NCBI GenBank assembly: GCA_963691705.1
Contig: OY829542.1
Span: 60,908,427-60,972,426 of the forward strand
Origin: Viola odorata
Lineage: Eukaryota; Streptophyta; Magnoliopsida; Malpighiales; Violaceae
Direction of reading: 5' to 3'
Length of the DNA stretch: 64,000 nucleotides
Part shown: positions 26,291 through 36,648 of the stretch, piece by piece
Layout: each line of letters begins with the position of its first letter
Numbering within the stretch: the first letter of the stretch is position 1
The notes under the pieces: generated by a model
What the model saw: only the letters and a program-made list of their open reading frames with translations
Databases searched by the model: none
What the model was told of the DNA's origin: nothing
Made by a program: the position numbers and the translations under genes

Positions 26291-27426
26291 GGTTTAAATC
26301 CAAAAAAAAAAAAAAATGATTGACTCATTTGGCACCTCTACTCAAAAAACGGTTTAAAAGGCACCTATACTTCTTACGTTCACATTTGGCACCTCCCACA
26401 AACGACGTCACTGTTTCTCCGTTATCCGCCCAAGTGGCATGGCACGTCATCACTATTTATGACGTGGCATGCCACGTGGGCGGATAACGGAGGAACAGTG
26501 ACGTCGTTCGTGGGAGGTGCCAAATGTGTCATACGTAAGAAGTATAGGTGCCAAATGAGTCAATCAATTCATGTACAGGTGCCTTTTTTGGATTTAAACC
26601 ATCTCCTATTCAGCATTTCTAAATTAATTGTTTGAGCAAGGTAAAATTGGTTAAATTCGAACTAGGTTGACTGGTTGACTTTGAATAAAATATTCAGAAA
26701 ATTGTAAAAAATCCAAAAAAAATGTAAAAAATGTAAATAAATGCCTCTGACCATAAGTACAGGGGAGGTCAATTCCAATTTTATATTTTTTCTGAATTTT
26801 TAGATTAATTCATTTTTTTGATTTTTTTTAATTTTACATTTTTTTCTGGATTTTTAGGTTACATAATTTTTTATAGAATTTATATATATTTTTGGGATTT
26901 TTTACAATTTTTTATAAATATTTTACAATTTTTTTTGATTTTTTACAATTTTTCTGAATATTTTATTCAAAGTCAACCAGTCAACCTAGTTCGAATTTAA
27001 ACCAAAAAGATCTGTCAAATTAACCGGTCCAATTAGTCAACCTAGTTCGAATTTAACCAATTTTACCTTGCTCAAACAATTAATTTAGAAATGCTGAATA
27101 TGAAATGGTTTAAATCCAAAAAAAGTACCTGTACATGAATTGATTGACTCATTTAGTACCTATACTTCTTACGTATGACACATTTGGCACCTCCCACAAA
27201 TGGCATCACTGTTCCTCCGTTATCCGCCACGTGGCATGCCACGTCATAAATAGTGATGACGTGGCATGCCACGTGGACGGATAACGGAGAAACGGTGACG
27301 CCGTTTGTGAGAGGTGCCAAATGTGTCATACGTAAGAAGTATAGGTGCCTTTTAAACCATTTTTTGAGTAGAGGTGCCAAATGAGTCAATCAATTCATGT
27401 ACAGGTGCCTTTTTTGGATTTAAACC
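26291..27426. mobile_element. Mutator-like foldback element B, palindrome of palindromes
   Basis: A 1,136-bp element with perfect 9-bp target duplications GAAATGAAA at 26282-26290 and 27427-27435. The two halves are inverted copies. Each end is itself a palindrome of about 310-320 bp (26291-26600 and 27107-27426) bounded by GGTTTAAATCC and GGATTTAAACC. The AT-rich centre is also inverted (GGTTGACTGGTTGAC on the left, GTCAACCAGTCAACC on the right). It carries four copies of the GACGTGGCATGCCACGTC-type palindrome: 26433-26449 (variant), 26461-26477, about 27229-27245 and 27258-27274. No coding capacity. It begins 10 bp from the upstream-most candidate start of the TraB gene. Confidence 0.9.
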
Positions 27427-27435
27427 GAAATGAAA

Positions 27436-28395
27436 GTTGAAATTCGAGGGAATTTTTTTATAAAAAAAATTAAAAAATGGCTGATGCATACTTAAGAATG
27501 CATTTAAATTGAGGGTATAAAATAAAATTAAGAATGCGTTTGGTTTAGGTACTACGGGTTACATGCAATGTTATTAATCTCATGTTATATGGTCCGCATA
27601 GAAAATTTATTGTACCATTTCGATTTTTATCTCAATTTATACTTGTCATTTTGTTTATATTGACAGATATTTAATAGACATGATCGAAATAGACAATACA
27701 TTTCATCCCAATACTAAAAAATGAATCATAAATTTATTGAATACTTATAAATTTGTATGTATATATTAAAAAATAGAATACTAAAATGCTAATCGAAATT
27801 GATATCTTAACCAATATAAGTACATATCATACCAATGGTTAAACCGACACTCACCATTACTGAATTAACAATCTTGGTTATCTGTTAAACCTTTTACTTA
27901 AAAAAAAATATATACTCCACTATTCGTTCATTTTAGAGACTCGTGTATTTTTTATCACTCTTCATTTTTTTCTCTTATATATTGTTTTAATTTTTTAATA
28001 TCTCGATCCTCCATCTGAATTTAGTACTTACTTCTCTTTCGGGCGGCTTAGAGCATCTAATATGATACACCCAAATTATTTTAATCAGGGCAAATTTGAA
28101 TATACGAACTCATACTTAATTTTTTTAAAATAAATAAAAAAGAGATTTCTATTCTTTAGAAATGGATCCACCATAAACAAATTGGTTCAAACAGTATCTA
28201 ATAATTTACCGAGCAGATTGGATCCTTGTTGACAGTTTGTGCTCCTTTCTTGATAGTAATAAAAAAAGGAAAAGAAATATCTGAATACGGAAGTCAAACC
28301 AAACGTAGTAAAAAGGAAAGGGGAAAGGAAAGGAAAGGAAATGCCACCTGAGCTTCTTTTTCTGATATTAATAATAATTGATTAATTAATTGTTT
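27436..28395. other. Spacer and distal promoter of the hAT-derived gene
   Basis: AT-rich with no gene or element ends recognised. A purine-rich patch (GGAAAGG repeats) lies at about 28310-28345. This probably includes upstream control sequence for the plus-strand gene starting near 28430. Confidence 0.45.
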
Positions 28396-28403
28396 TATAT
28401 AAG
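28396..28403 (+). promoter_or_regulatory. TATA box of the hAT-derived gene
   Basis: TATATAAG sits about 30 bp upstream of a likely transcription start near 28430 and upstream of the probable noncoding first exon. Its position fits a plant core promoter. Inferred from sequence only. Confidence 0.55.
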
Positions 28404-28405
28404 TG

Positions 28406-28435
28406 ACTCAACTCAACTCAACTCAACTCAACTCA
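28406..28435 (+). repeat. (ACTCA)6 microsatellite
   Basis: Six perfect tandem copies of ACTCA directly after the TATA box, at or near the transcription start of the hAT-derived gene. Such a pentanucleotide run is likely to vary in length among individuals. Confidence 0.9.
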
Positions 28436-28585
28436 ACCGTTACTAGTTACTACTACCAGTCGTCTACCACCACCGCAAAACAGTTCATTCAGTTTCACAC
28501 CTCTCCTCTGTTGGAGAGTTGTGAGAGTGACCTATTCCAATTTCCAAATACAAATACAAATTCAAATTCACTGCATCCAGTGGAG

Positions 28586-29136
28586 ATGGCAGGCAACCGC
28601 AACAACACCCTTTCCGTTCCATGTCTAACTAGTCTACAACAAAAAGGTGCACATCCATCCATTCTCTCTCGTTTTCTGCACAAAAGCTTGCTTTTTTTTG
28701 CGTGTTGTGGCATGTAGGTGTCGGTCTGTTAAATGGAGAAATAGAAGTGGGTTCTTTCTTTTTTTAAAATATCTTATTTGCGGGATGAAAATCCTACTGG
28801 TTTGTAATTGTCTATGATAAAGTAGGATAACCAAATTAGACAAGTTCAAATTCTACTAATTTCTGCAATTTTCTTCTAAAATAGAGAACTTTAATGTTGC
28901 TGTCTTTGCTTTAGAAGCGAGTACAAGGATTGCTTTGGTTTACTAAATTAAGGGTTGGCTATCCATCCATTCACTTGTACTGTTATTGATCTTATTCTGG
29001 TGGGGACCTTCAGTTTGAGCTTGCACGAAAAGATCGAGGTTGGATCCGTTAACGAGGTGTATTCGGTAGCTCTTCCCCAGACACTGTGAAAATTTTAGGA
29101 CCTCGTTAGCTGTTTCTTTTTGATGTAGGACAATGA
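28586..29136 (+). other. 5' leader exon with a small upstream ORF
   Basis: An ATG at 28586 opens a short frame (MAGNRNNTLSVPCLTSLQQK). A good donor follows CAACAAAAAG at 28646. Joining it to the acceptor at 29128 (TGATGTAG) gives a 22-residue upstream ORF whose TGA at 29134-29136 overlaps the main ATG at 29133 as ATGA. The splice is inferred from junction quality and has not been observed. Without splicing the frame runs into the intron. Confidence 0.45.
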
Positions 29137-31302
29137 CAGACGGGGAAGCATCCGTTAGTGTTCGTGATCATGGCACTGCTGTTGATGAAAAGAAGTTGAG
29201 AGTTCAATGCAACTATTGTTGTAAAGTGATGAGTGGCTTCTTCAGACTCAAATGCCACCTAGGAGGTGTAGGAAAAGATGTCGTGCTTTGTGAAAAGGTT
29301 CCTAACGATTTGAAAGAGTCTTTCAGAACTATGTTGCTAGACGCTAAAAAAGACAACCTTTCTAAGGAAGTTGGAAAGCTGTACATGTCCAACCCAGATC
29401 TTCCCTCCAAGAGAACTTGCTCTCCCAGCTCACATTGTGCCAAGCGTAACAAACTTGAACGCGACCAAAATGGTGCTCGTGGAAGTGAAGAGAATGCGGA
29501 TGTGGATTTTGTGGTAGAAGATGGTGCCACTGAAAATCAGAGACCAAAAGGTTCAAAGGTTGTCAGGGATAGTGAAACAAAGGTTTTGTTGTCAAGACAA
29601 ACCCAGAAATTAATTGGCAGATTTTTCTATGAAACTGGTACTGACTTCCAAGTGGCAAATTCTCCTAGTTTCAAAAGAATGATAAATGCTTCCCTTGGTG
29701 ATGATCAAATGGAGTACAAGACCCCTACTTCACAGGAGCTAAAAGGTTGGATCCTTCAGGGTGAAGTGAACGAGATGCGCAAATATGTAAAGTTTGTCAA
29801 AAGTTCGTGGACAAGCACAGGGTGCAGTGTTTTGTTGGATGGATGGGTCGATGAGAAAGGTCGAGACCTGGTTAGTTTTGTTGTGGAATGCCCCAAGGGC
29901 CCTATTTATCTTCGTTCGGCTGACGTTTCAGCTATCACTGGAGATCTTGATGCCTTACAATCATTATTGGATGGAGTTATTGAGGAGGTTGGGGTTGACA
30001 ATGTGGTTCAAGTTGTGGCATATTCAACAGAAGGCTGGCTTGGTGCTATAAGCAAGCAGTTTGTGGAAAGGAGGAGGACAGTATTTTGGTCTGTGAGTGC
30101 TTCTCATTGCACTGAGCTCATGCTGGGAAAGTTCGCGGCAATGGAGTCCATCAAAGAAACATTACAGAAAGCCAAGGGCATCACAAAGTTTATTTATGGA
30201 CATGGGGAAGTTCTGAAACTTATGAGAATTCACGCACAAAGCTATGACTTGGTAAAGACATCCTGTAGGATGAAGTCAGCTGTTCCTTTCTTGAACTTGG
30301 AAATCATGGTATCAGAAAAAAAGAATTTGATGGACATGTTTTCCTCATCTCAGTGGATGAGTTCAGTCCTGGCTTCCAGTGTTGAAGGAAGAAGGGTGGC
30401 AGATCTAGTAGGGGATGTCTCTTTCTGGAATGAAGCTGAGATGGCCATAAAAGCAGCTGAACCATTGCTTCGCGTTCTGTGCTTAATCAACGAGGCTAGT
30501 GAACCGCAGGTGGGGTATATATACGAAACCATGGACCAAGCAAAGGAGACTATTGAAAAGGGATTCAAAAGCCAGAAAGCTTACTATGGTCCTTTCTGGA
30601 CAGCCATTGATGATGTCTGGGACAACCATCTCCATAGCCCTCTTCATGGCGCGGCTTACTATTTAAACCCGAGTCTTTTTTATTCAACTGATTTCTGCAG
30701 CGATCCAGAGGTTGCTTTTGGCCTGCTGTCCTGTATTGTTCGTATGGTTCAGCATCAGCCCACGCAAGATGCAATAACTTCACAACTTGATGAGTACAGG
30801 CATGCGGAAGGTGCTTTTGCAGAGGGGAGTAGGGCTTGCAAAAGACGTAATATTCATCCAGGTAAAGTCTAATCATTACTGATTATGTGATGTGTACAGT
30901 TTTGTTCTTACATTGATGGAATGTGCAGCCCAGTGGTGGTCTACTTATGGGAAGCAATGCTCTGAGCTGCAGAGATTTGCCATCAGAATTCTGAGCCAGA
31001 CATGTGATGGTGCTCAGAGGTACAGGCTGAAGAGGGATTTGGCTGAGAAGGTTGTAACGGGTGGGAGGAATTGTATCGAGCAGCAACGGTTGAGTGATTT
31101 GGAATTTGTACATTACAATTTGCAGTTGCAGAACAAACAGTTGGGGGCAGAAGGTGCGGTTGACCCAATGGATGAATGGATGGTAGAGCGAGAACAGGAG
31201 GAGGTTGTGATGAGAAATAAGGAGTCGGAATGCACTGAACCCTCTAACAGTGTGGAAGGACCTTCTGCAACTGAAGTGAAGGAGAAGCCCAATTGTGCAT
31301 GA
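29133..31302 (+). CDS. Domesticated hAT transposase (BED finger, DUF659, hAT dimerisation)
   Basis: Two exons, 29133-30861 and 30929-31302, join in frame for 700 residues. Residues about 22-55 are a BED zinc finger (C26, C29, H42, C53). About 150-330 correspond to DUF659, the hAT RNase H-like core. The second exon encodes the hAT C-terminal dimerisation region (AQWWSTYGKQCSELQRFAIR, then QQRLSDLEFVHYNLQLQ), followed by an acidic tail. The first core motif (LLDGWVDEKGRD) remains. The second, normally V-V-T-D-N-A, reads VVAYST, so a catalytic Asp is missing. No terminal inverted repeats or 8-bp target duplication are evident around the gene, and the frame is intact. Together these suggest a host gene, probably a DNA-binding regulator, rather than a live transposon. 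The target is unknown. Confidence 0.85.
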
Positions 31303-31619
31303 CCAACAGAAGATGATATCCGAAGTTAGAAGTTAGAACAGTAGCAATCTGCAATTGAATGGATTAGGGCTATTATATGATATCCGTTGTATGTTTTTGT
31401 CTCATTTTGCATTTCCCTTCCGAATTTCATTTTGGTTATATCCAAATTATTATCAGTACATTTCAGTATACTCAGCATTGCCAAATCATAAGTGAGCGCT
31501 ACCGTTCCCGACTAAAAAAAAACCAGTTCACGATTTGTATGCTCCGAAATAAATGAATATGTAAAATCAGTATGAAAAATGGATGCCACCCCTAATGACA
31601 TCTGCATATGTTAATAATG
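31303..31619. other. Convergent 3' flanks
   Basis: The hAT-derived gene (plus) and the Cys-rich gene (minus) end facing each other with 317 bp between their stop codons. Both 3' UTRs must lie here and may overlap. No other feature seen. Confidence 0.6.
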
Positions 31620-32611
31620 TTAAGGCCCATCATCTCTATCTCCAATCAAATTACAAATATCCGAACACTCCACCAAACTGCAACAACACAAACAAAGAGC
31701 ACACACTATATATTAGGAGATTTATTTTTAGGCTATTATGTTTTCCTTCATTACCAAAAGTGGGGTATTTATTTTCCAAGATTACTTCTTCTTTTAAAAC
31801 ATAAACAGGAAGAATATACTAAAAAGTCAAATTAATTACGAGAGAGTAATTATGAGATGTAAACGTGAGTTACCAATATTGTCGGCTTCGGAACCCTTGC
31901 TTGAAAACCACCAGAGGTCTGCCACAAATTATTACTATTAGTTAAAGAGATAAAAGCAATTGAACACATCACTGTATATATATATATAGCTGAAATGGAG
32001 AAAACAGCAGAGGAGATTGAAAAAAAGGAAAAAGAAAGGAGGAAAACGTACCTCCTGATGTTAAGGGGACCTTCCCCAGGGGAGCCGCCACCACCACGGA
32101 TGCAAGTGGTGACACACTTGATGGTGCATGATTCGGCTTTCCTTGAGTTTGGGTGCTGGATCCTCGCCTTCTTGCATTCCTTATCCTTGTTATTATCGGG
32201 TGTTGTTGCAGTACACGCGCCCCCCGAGAGCGTTTGGGGTATGTTGGACAGCGTCGTCTGATCATCCATATAATCAGAAGAACTACGGATCTCGGTTGCA
32301 GCAGCTGCTGCTGCACCACCGCCGGCTGTAACTGTAACAGCACAAGAAGCCGCAATCAAGCTTGCAACAATAATCCTCAAAAAGCTCCTCCTCCTTGTAC
32401 TACTGCTGCTGCTGCTGCTGCTCTTGCTCACGATGTTGAGGTTGTAATTGATTTTTACAGCTGCCAAATATGATACCAATGATGGCCTGCTGGTGGTGGT
32501 GGTGGTAGTACTAGTAACAGTACAAGCAACAGGAGCAGTAGCTCTTTTGATAAAAGTATGAGATGCAGTATGATGATGATGATGATGGGGGACTATAAAA
32601 TTAATTACCAT
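31620..32611 (-). CDS. Small Cys-rich plant protein with a twin-arginine thylakoid-type leader
   Basis: Three exons, 32052-32611, 31874-31918 and 31620-31677, join in frame for 220 residues. The first ~65 residues are rich in Ser, Thr and His and look like a plastid transit peptide. Residues about 70-105 read like a lumenal leader: twin arginine plus RRSFLR, a hydrophobic core (IIVASLIAASCAV), then TVTAGG. The C-terminal ~90 residues are strongly conserved in plants from memory (SCTIKCVTTCIRGG, GSPGEGPL, VVFKQGFRSRQYC, LVECSDICNLI) and hold eight or more Cys. I know it only as a plant family of unknown function. I infer import into the thylakoid lumen through the Tat pathway, or at least a plastid membrane location. 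Triplet-derived runs (His6, Ser8) are in the leader only. Confidence 0.8.
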
Positions 32612-33141
32612 TATTCTTGCAATTTTTGATTAATTGATAATATTTTGATCATGTTCTTCTCTTGGTTTCTTTTTTTCCAAACAAGATTTTGGGTGTACAC
32701 CTGATTCTTTTAAGTGGATAATGATTGTGTACTACTACTGCCTGCTCCAAATTCTTTTATGCATGTGCGAACGTCATACAACCCACGTGTCCATCCGTTT
32801 ATCCCATGATATTTTAACTCCTTTTATCTTCTTAGCTTCTTTCAAGATTCGAAACTGATCTAAATTTCTACGGGTACTTTTATTAGCTAGATAATCAATG
32901 AGTTAAGTGAACATTTATAGTTTTACAGTCTTTTAATTATTAATAAAATTCATTTTTTTCGTAAATAAAATAAAATAAAATTAGATACATAAGTGTGTTT
33001 TTTTTCATTCATCTAAATTCCAGATTCTTTGAGATTTTGAGAATGAATTGCTGAGTGTCTTGCATAAATTGCAAATTATGGAATATACATGTATACATTT
33101 CATATACTCATATAAAAATTAATAATAATCAAATGAGTAAT
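32612..33141. other. Promoter region of the Cys-rich gene
   Basis: AT-rich, no gene. It must contain the 5' leader and promoter of the minus-strand gene starting at 32611. The copia retrotransposon begins at 33142. CACGTG-containing CCCACGTGTCC near 32783-32793 is a G-box-like site. Confidence 0.45.
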
Positions 33142-33476
33142 TGAAAATTTTTAGAAGAGGATTTTATTGAATCTCTTAATCTTAAAATGATACAAGTAAT
33201 TACATAGGTTATATATACACAATTTGGCTGCACTATTGTGAGTTCAGTCACCATGTATGAATGCAGTCCATGCATTCAACATGGATGAGCTGCTGTAAAT
33301 CTATGACTGGAAATTGTCAACTAAATCAGCCACCATGTATGAATGCAATCCATGCATTCAACATGGGTAGGCTGCTGTAAATACAGACTGAAAATGTTGT
33401 CCAGTTTGGCTGTTGTTCCAAGTTGGTTGTTGTCCAACTTGGTAGCTGTCTATCTTTACTGCTATGATATTCAACA
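33142..33476 (-). repeat. 3' LTR of the copia element
   Basis: 335 bp, beginning TGAAAATTTTTAG and ending TATTCAACA on the plus strand. It contains two copies of a phrase around CACCATGTATGAATGCA about 82 bp apart, an internal duplication shared with the other LTR. Confidence 0.96.
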
Positions 33477-33486
33477 CTCCCCCTCA
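33477..33486 (-). other. Polypurine tract
   Basis: Read on the minus strand TGAGGGGGAG directly abuts the 3' LTR. Position and purine content fit the primer for plus-strand DNA synthesis. Confidence 0.85.
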
Positions 33487-36400
33487 AGTTGGTGCATAGA
33501 TATCACACATGCCCAACTTGCAAATCAACGTGTGATAGGTCTTCTTGTTGAGTCCCTTAGTGAACACATCAGCGAGTTGTTTTTCAGACCTTACATGAGA
33601 TAAGCTCAAGACACCATCAACCAATTTCTCCTTGATGAAGTGTCGATCAATCTCAATGTGTTTTGTCCGATCATGTTGAACTGGATTCTGGGCTATACTG
33701 ATGGCAGCTTTGTTGTCAAAAAACAAGGATAATTTGTCTACTGACAAGTTTAATTCCTTCAATAATTTTTGTAACCATAGCAGCTCACACACACCTTGTG
33801 CCATTGCTCTGTATTCTGCTTCAGCACTTGATCGAGCAACTACACTTTGCTTCTTGCTTCTCCAAGTGACTAGGTTTCCTCCAACAAAGGTGCAGTAACC
33901 AGAGGTGGACCTCCTATCATCTGGAGATCCAGCCCAATCTGCATCTATAAAGGCTTCAATTCGAAGATGACCATGTTTGGAGAAGAGTAGGCCTTTGCCA
34001 GGGGCTGACTTGAGATATTGCAGAATGCGAAAGACTGCCTGTAGGTGAGGCTCCCGTGGATCGTGCATAAATTTGCACACTAGGCTAACTGCATACGCTA
34101 TATCTGGTCTAGTATGGGATAGATAAATCAATCTACCCACTAATCTCTGATATCTTTCCATATCAACTGAATCACCAGTCTTTGCTTGCAGCTTATGGTT
34201 GCTCTCAATAGGAGATTCTATGGGTTTACATCCCAACATACCAGTTTCTGCCAATAGATCTAGAATATACTTTCTTTGAGAAATGAATATGCCTTTATTA
34301 GATCTGGCAACTTCAATTCCCAAAAAATATTGTAGTTTTCCTAGATCCTTGATCTCAAACTCCTTGGAAAGAAGCTTCTTCAAATGAGTCATTTCTTCCC
34401 TGTCATCTCCTGTCATCACTATATCATCAACATAAACTATGAGGAGAGTGATCTTACCCTTATTGTGTTTGAAAAATAAGGTATGATCTGCATTGCTTTG
34501 TTGATAATTGAATGAGAACATTGCTTTGCTGAATCTATCGAACCAAGCTCTGGGAGATTGCTTTAGCCCATAGAGTGCTTTCTGTAGTCTGCAAACCTTT
34601 CCTTGCGCTCTTTCATCATCAAATCCAGGAGGAATCTCCATATACACTTCTTCCTCTAGGTCACCATAGAGGAATGCATTTTTTACATCAAACTGCAGTA
34701 AATCCCAGTCAAGGTTGGCAGCACAAGAAAGTAAGATCCTGATTGTGTTCATCTTTGCTACAGGGGCAAACGTCTCCTGGTAGTCCACTCCATAGGTTTC
34801 AGTGAATCCCTTGGCTACTAGTCTAGCTTTAAACCTTTCGACGGAACCATCAGCCTTGTGTTTCACAGTGAATACCCATCTACAGCCAACCAGTTTCTTT
34901 CCATGTGGAGGAGTGATAAGTTCCCAAGTCTCATTTTTTGCCAAAGCTTTCATTTCCTCCACCATTGCTTCTTTCCATTGTGAGTCTTTGAAAGTTTCCT
35001 TCCAATCCTGTGGAATAGACACAGAAAATAGGGACAAGGCAAAAACTCTATAGCTGGGTGACAAGGAATCATAAGAGATAAAATTAGAGATGGGATGTTT
35101 AGTACAAGCTCTGACACCTTTTCTTTGGGAAATAGGTTTATCTAAATCATCAAAAGGTAACTCACCAACAGAGATTGATTCATGATCAGAAGTAGGTTGC
35201 ATGATGGCTTCTGTTGTTTTGTCTCTCCTCGAGTATCTCAACAAATCAGGCCTGTCCAATCTACTAATTTTCTCCCCCTGTCTACTTGTTTCTCCTTCAA
35301 CTCTCTCTTCCGAATTAGAATTATCCATTGGGGTAAGATCCTGAAGCGTTACAAAACTAGGTATCACCTCTTCTTTATCATTACTCTCCCCCTGAAGAGG
35401 TGATTGGGATGGGTTGAAGTAGGGTTCAGTTTCTCTAAACGTGACATCCATACTAACAAAGTATTTTCGAGAAGGAGGATGATAACATTTATAACCTTTT
35501 TGGGTTGAAGAATACCCAAGGAATACACATTTTTTTGCTCTTTGGTCTAGTTTCGTAGTTGTCCTGCAATGAACAAAACAGACACACCCAAAAACTTTTG
35601 GAGGAATGGTGTAGCTATTTTTTCCTAGTAAGATTTCCAAGGGACTTTTAAAGTTGAGTGCTTTTAGAGGCATTCTATTGATAAGATAAGCAGCTACTAG
35701 AATTGCATCCCCCCAATACATTTTTGGCAAATTCATAGTAAACATAAGTGATCTAGCAACTTCCAACAGATGCCTATTTTTTCGTTCAGCCACCCCATTC
35801 TGAGCACTAGTGTAAGGACAACTAGTTTGATGAATTATACCATTGAGGTCCAAGTACTGCCCAAATTTACTATCCATGTATTCTGTGCCATTATCAGTCC
35901 TTAAATTTTTTATCTTTGTATCAAATTGATTACAAACCATTTTATGGAATGACTGAAAACACGAAAAAACATCACTTTTGACTTTTATTAAATATACCCA
36001 AGTCATCCTCGTGCAACAATCAATAAAGGTGACAAACCATCGACTGCCAGACAAGGAGACAGTCTGAGTGGGTCCCCAAACATCAGAGTGGATAGTCATA
36101 AAGGGAACGGTGCTTTTGTTGTTACTTAAGGGATAAGAGTTTCTAGTATGCTTGGCAAATTCACACGCATCACAAAATAGAGAATCAAACTGAGTCTTTA
36201 AAAACAAATCAGGATATAATTTTGCTAAGACAAAAAAGGAGGGATGCCCTAACCGTCTATGCCACTGTATTATTTCCTGGTTAACATCCTTATTTCCCCC
36301 AAAATACGCCAGAATTGAATTTGTACCGTCCTCCAACATGTATAAGCCATCTTGCAATCTACCACTACCAATCATCTTCCCAGTTTGAAGATCCTGAAAG

Positions 36401-36648
36401 AGACAATAATCAGGAAAAAATTCAATTTTACAGTTTAGAGCTTTGGTAATGGAACTGACAGATAAGAGATTAACAGGGGATTTAGGAACATGGAGTACAG
36501 AAGATAGCTTTATGTTGGGAGTACAAAGAATGGAACCTGTTCCAGAAATAGGAATCACTGAGCCATTGGCTATTCGGACATTGTCATTTTGATTGGAAGG
36601 AGTATAGTTAAGGAGTTTCTTAGAGCAGCCTGTCATGTGTCTATTCAA
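33484..36648 (-). CDS. Copia pol: protease remnant, integrase, reverse transcriptase, RNase H
   Basis: One open frame of 1,054 codons. It has no ATG of its own at the boundary; it would be read from gag. It contains the end of the protease, a GAG-pre-integrase zinc region (HRRLGHPS near residue 130, CDACEFAKH), the integrase core (HSDVWGP, TDNGTEY, a downstream Glu in NGVAERKNR), reverse transcriptase (RWVFTVKHKADG, FDVKNAFLYGDL, VYVDDIVMTG), and RNase H (DADWAGSPDDRRSTSGY, SSAEAEYRA, HIEIDRHFIKEKL). Catalytic YVDD and the RNase H acidic residues are present. The only clear lesion is at the upstream junction, where the frame breaks after the protease DSG. Confidence 0.93.
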   Translation of the reverse strand: MNRHMTGCSKKLLNYTPSNQNDNVRIANGSVIPISGTGSILCTPNIKLSSVLHVPKSPVNLLSVSSITKALNCKIEFFPDYCLFQDLQTGKMIGSGRLQDGLYMLEDGTNSILAYFGGNKDVNQEIIQWHRRLGHPSFFVLAKLYPDLFLKTQFDSLFCDACEFAKHTRNSYPLSNNKSTVPFMTIHSDVWGPTQTVSLSGSRWFVTFIDCCTRMTWVYLIKVKSDVFSCFQSFHKMVCNQFDTKIKNLRTDNGTEYMDSKFGQYLDLNGIIHQTSCPYTSAQNGVAERKNRHLLEVARSLMFTMNLPKMYWGDAILVAAYLINRMPLKALNFKSPLEILLGKNSYTIPPKVFGCVCFVHCRTTTKLDQRAKKCVFLGYSSTQKGYKCYHPPSRKYFVSMDVTFRETEPYFNPSQSPLQGESNDKEEVIPSFVTLQDLTPMDNSNSEERVEGETSRQGEKISRLDRPDLLRYSRRDKTTEAIMQPTSDHESISVGELPFDDLDKPISQRKGVRACTKHPISNFISYDSLSPSYRVFALSLFSVSIPQDWKETFKDSQWKEAMVEEMKALAKNETWELITPPHGKKLVGCRWVFTVKHKADGSVERFKARLVAKGFTETYGVDYQETFAPVAKMNTIRILLSCAANLDWDLLQFDVKNAFLYGDLEEEVYMEIPPGFDDERAQGKVCRLQKALYGLKQSPRAWFDRFSKAMFSFNYQQSNADHTLFFKHNKGKITLLIVYVDDIVMTGDDREEMTHLKKLLSKEFEIKDLGKLQYFLGIEVARSNKGIFISQRKYILDLLAETGMLGCKPIESPIESNHKLQAKTGDSVDMERYQRLVGRLIYLSHTRPDIAYAVSLVCKFMHDPREPHLQAVFRILQYLKSAPGKGLLFSKHGHLRIEAFIDADWAGSPDDRRSTSGYCTFVGGNLVTWRSKKQSVVARSSAEAEYRAMAQGVCELLWLQKLLKELNLSVDKLSLFFDNKAAISIAQNPVQHDRTKHIEIDRHFIKEKLVDGVLSLSHVRSEKQLADVFTKGLNKKTYHTLICKLGMCDIYAPT

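Noticed and set aside
28403..28717. Plus-strand 104-codon frame upstream of the hAT-derived gene
   Set aside because: It starts in the ACTCA microsatellite at the likely transcription start; better explained as 5' leader with a small upstream ORF.
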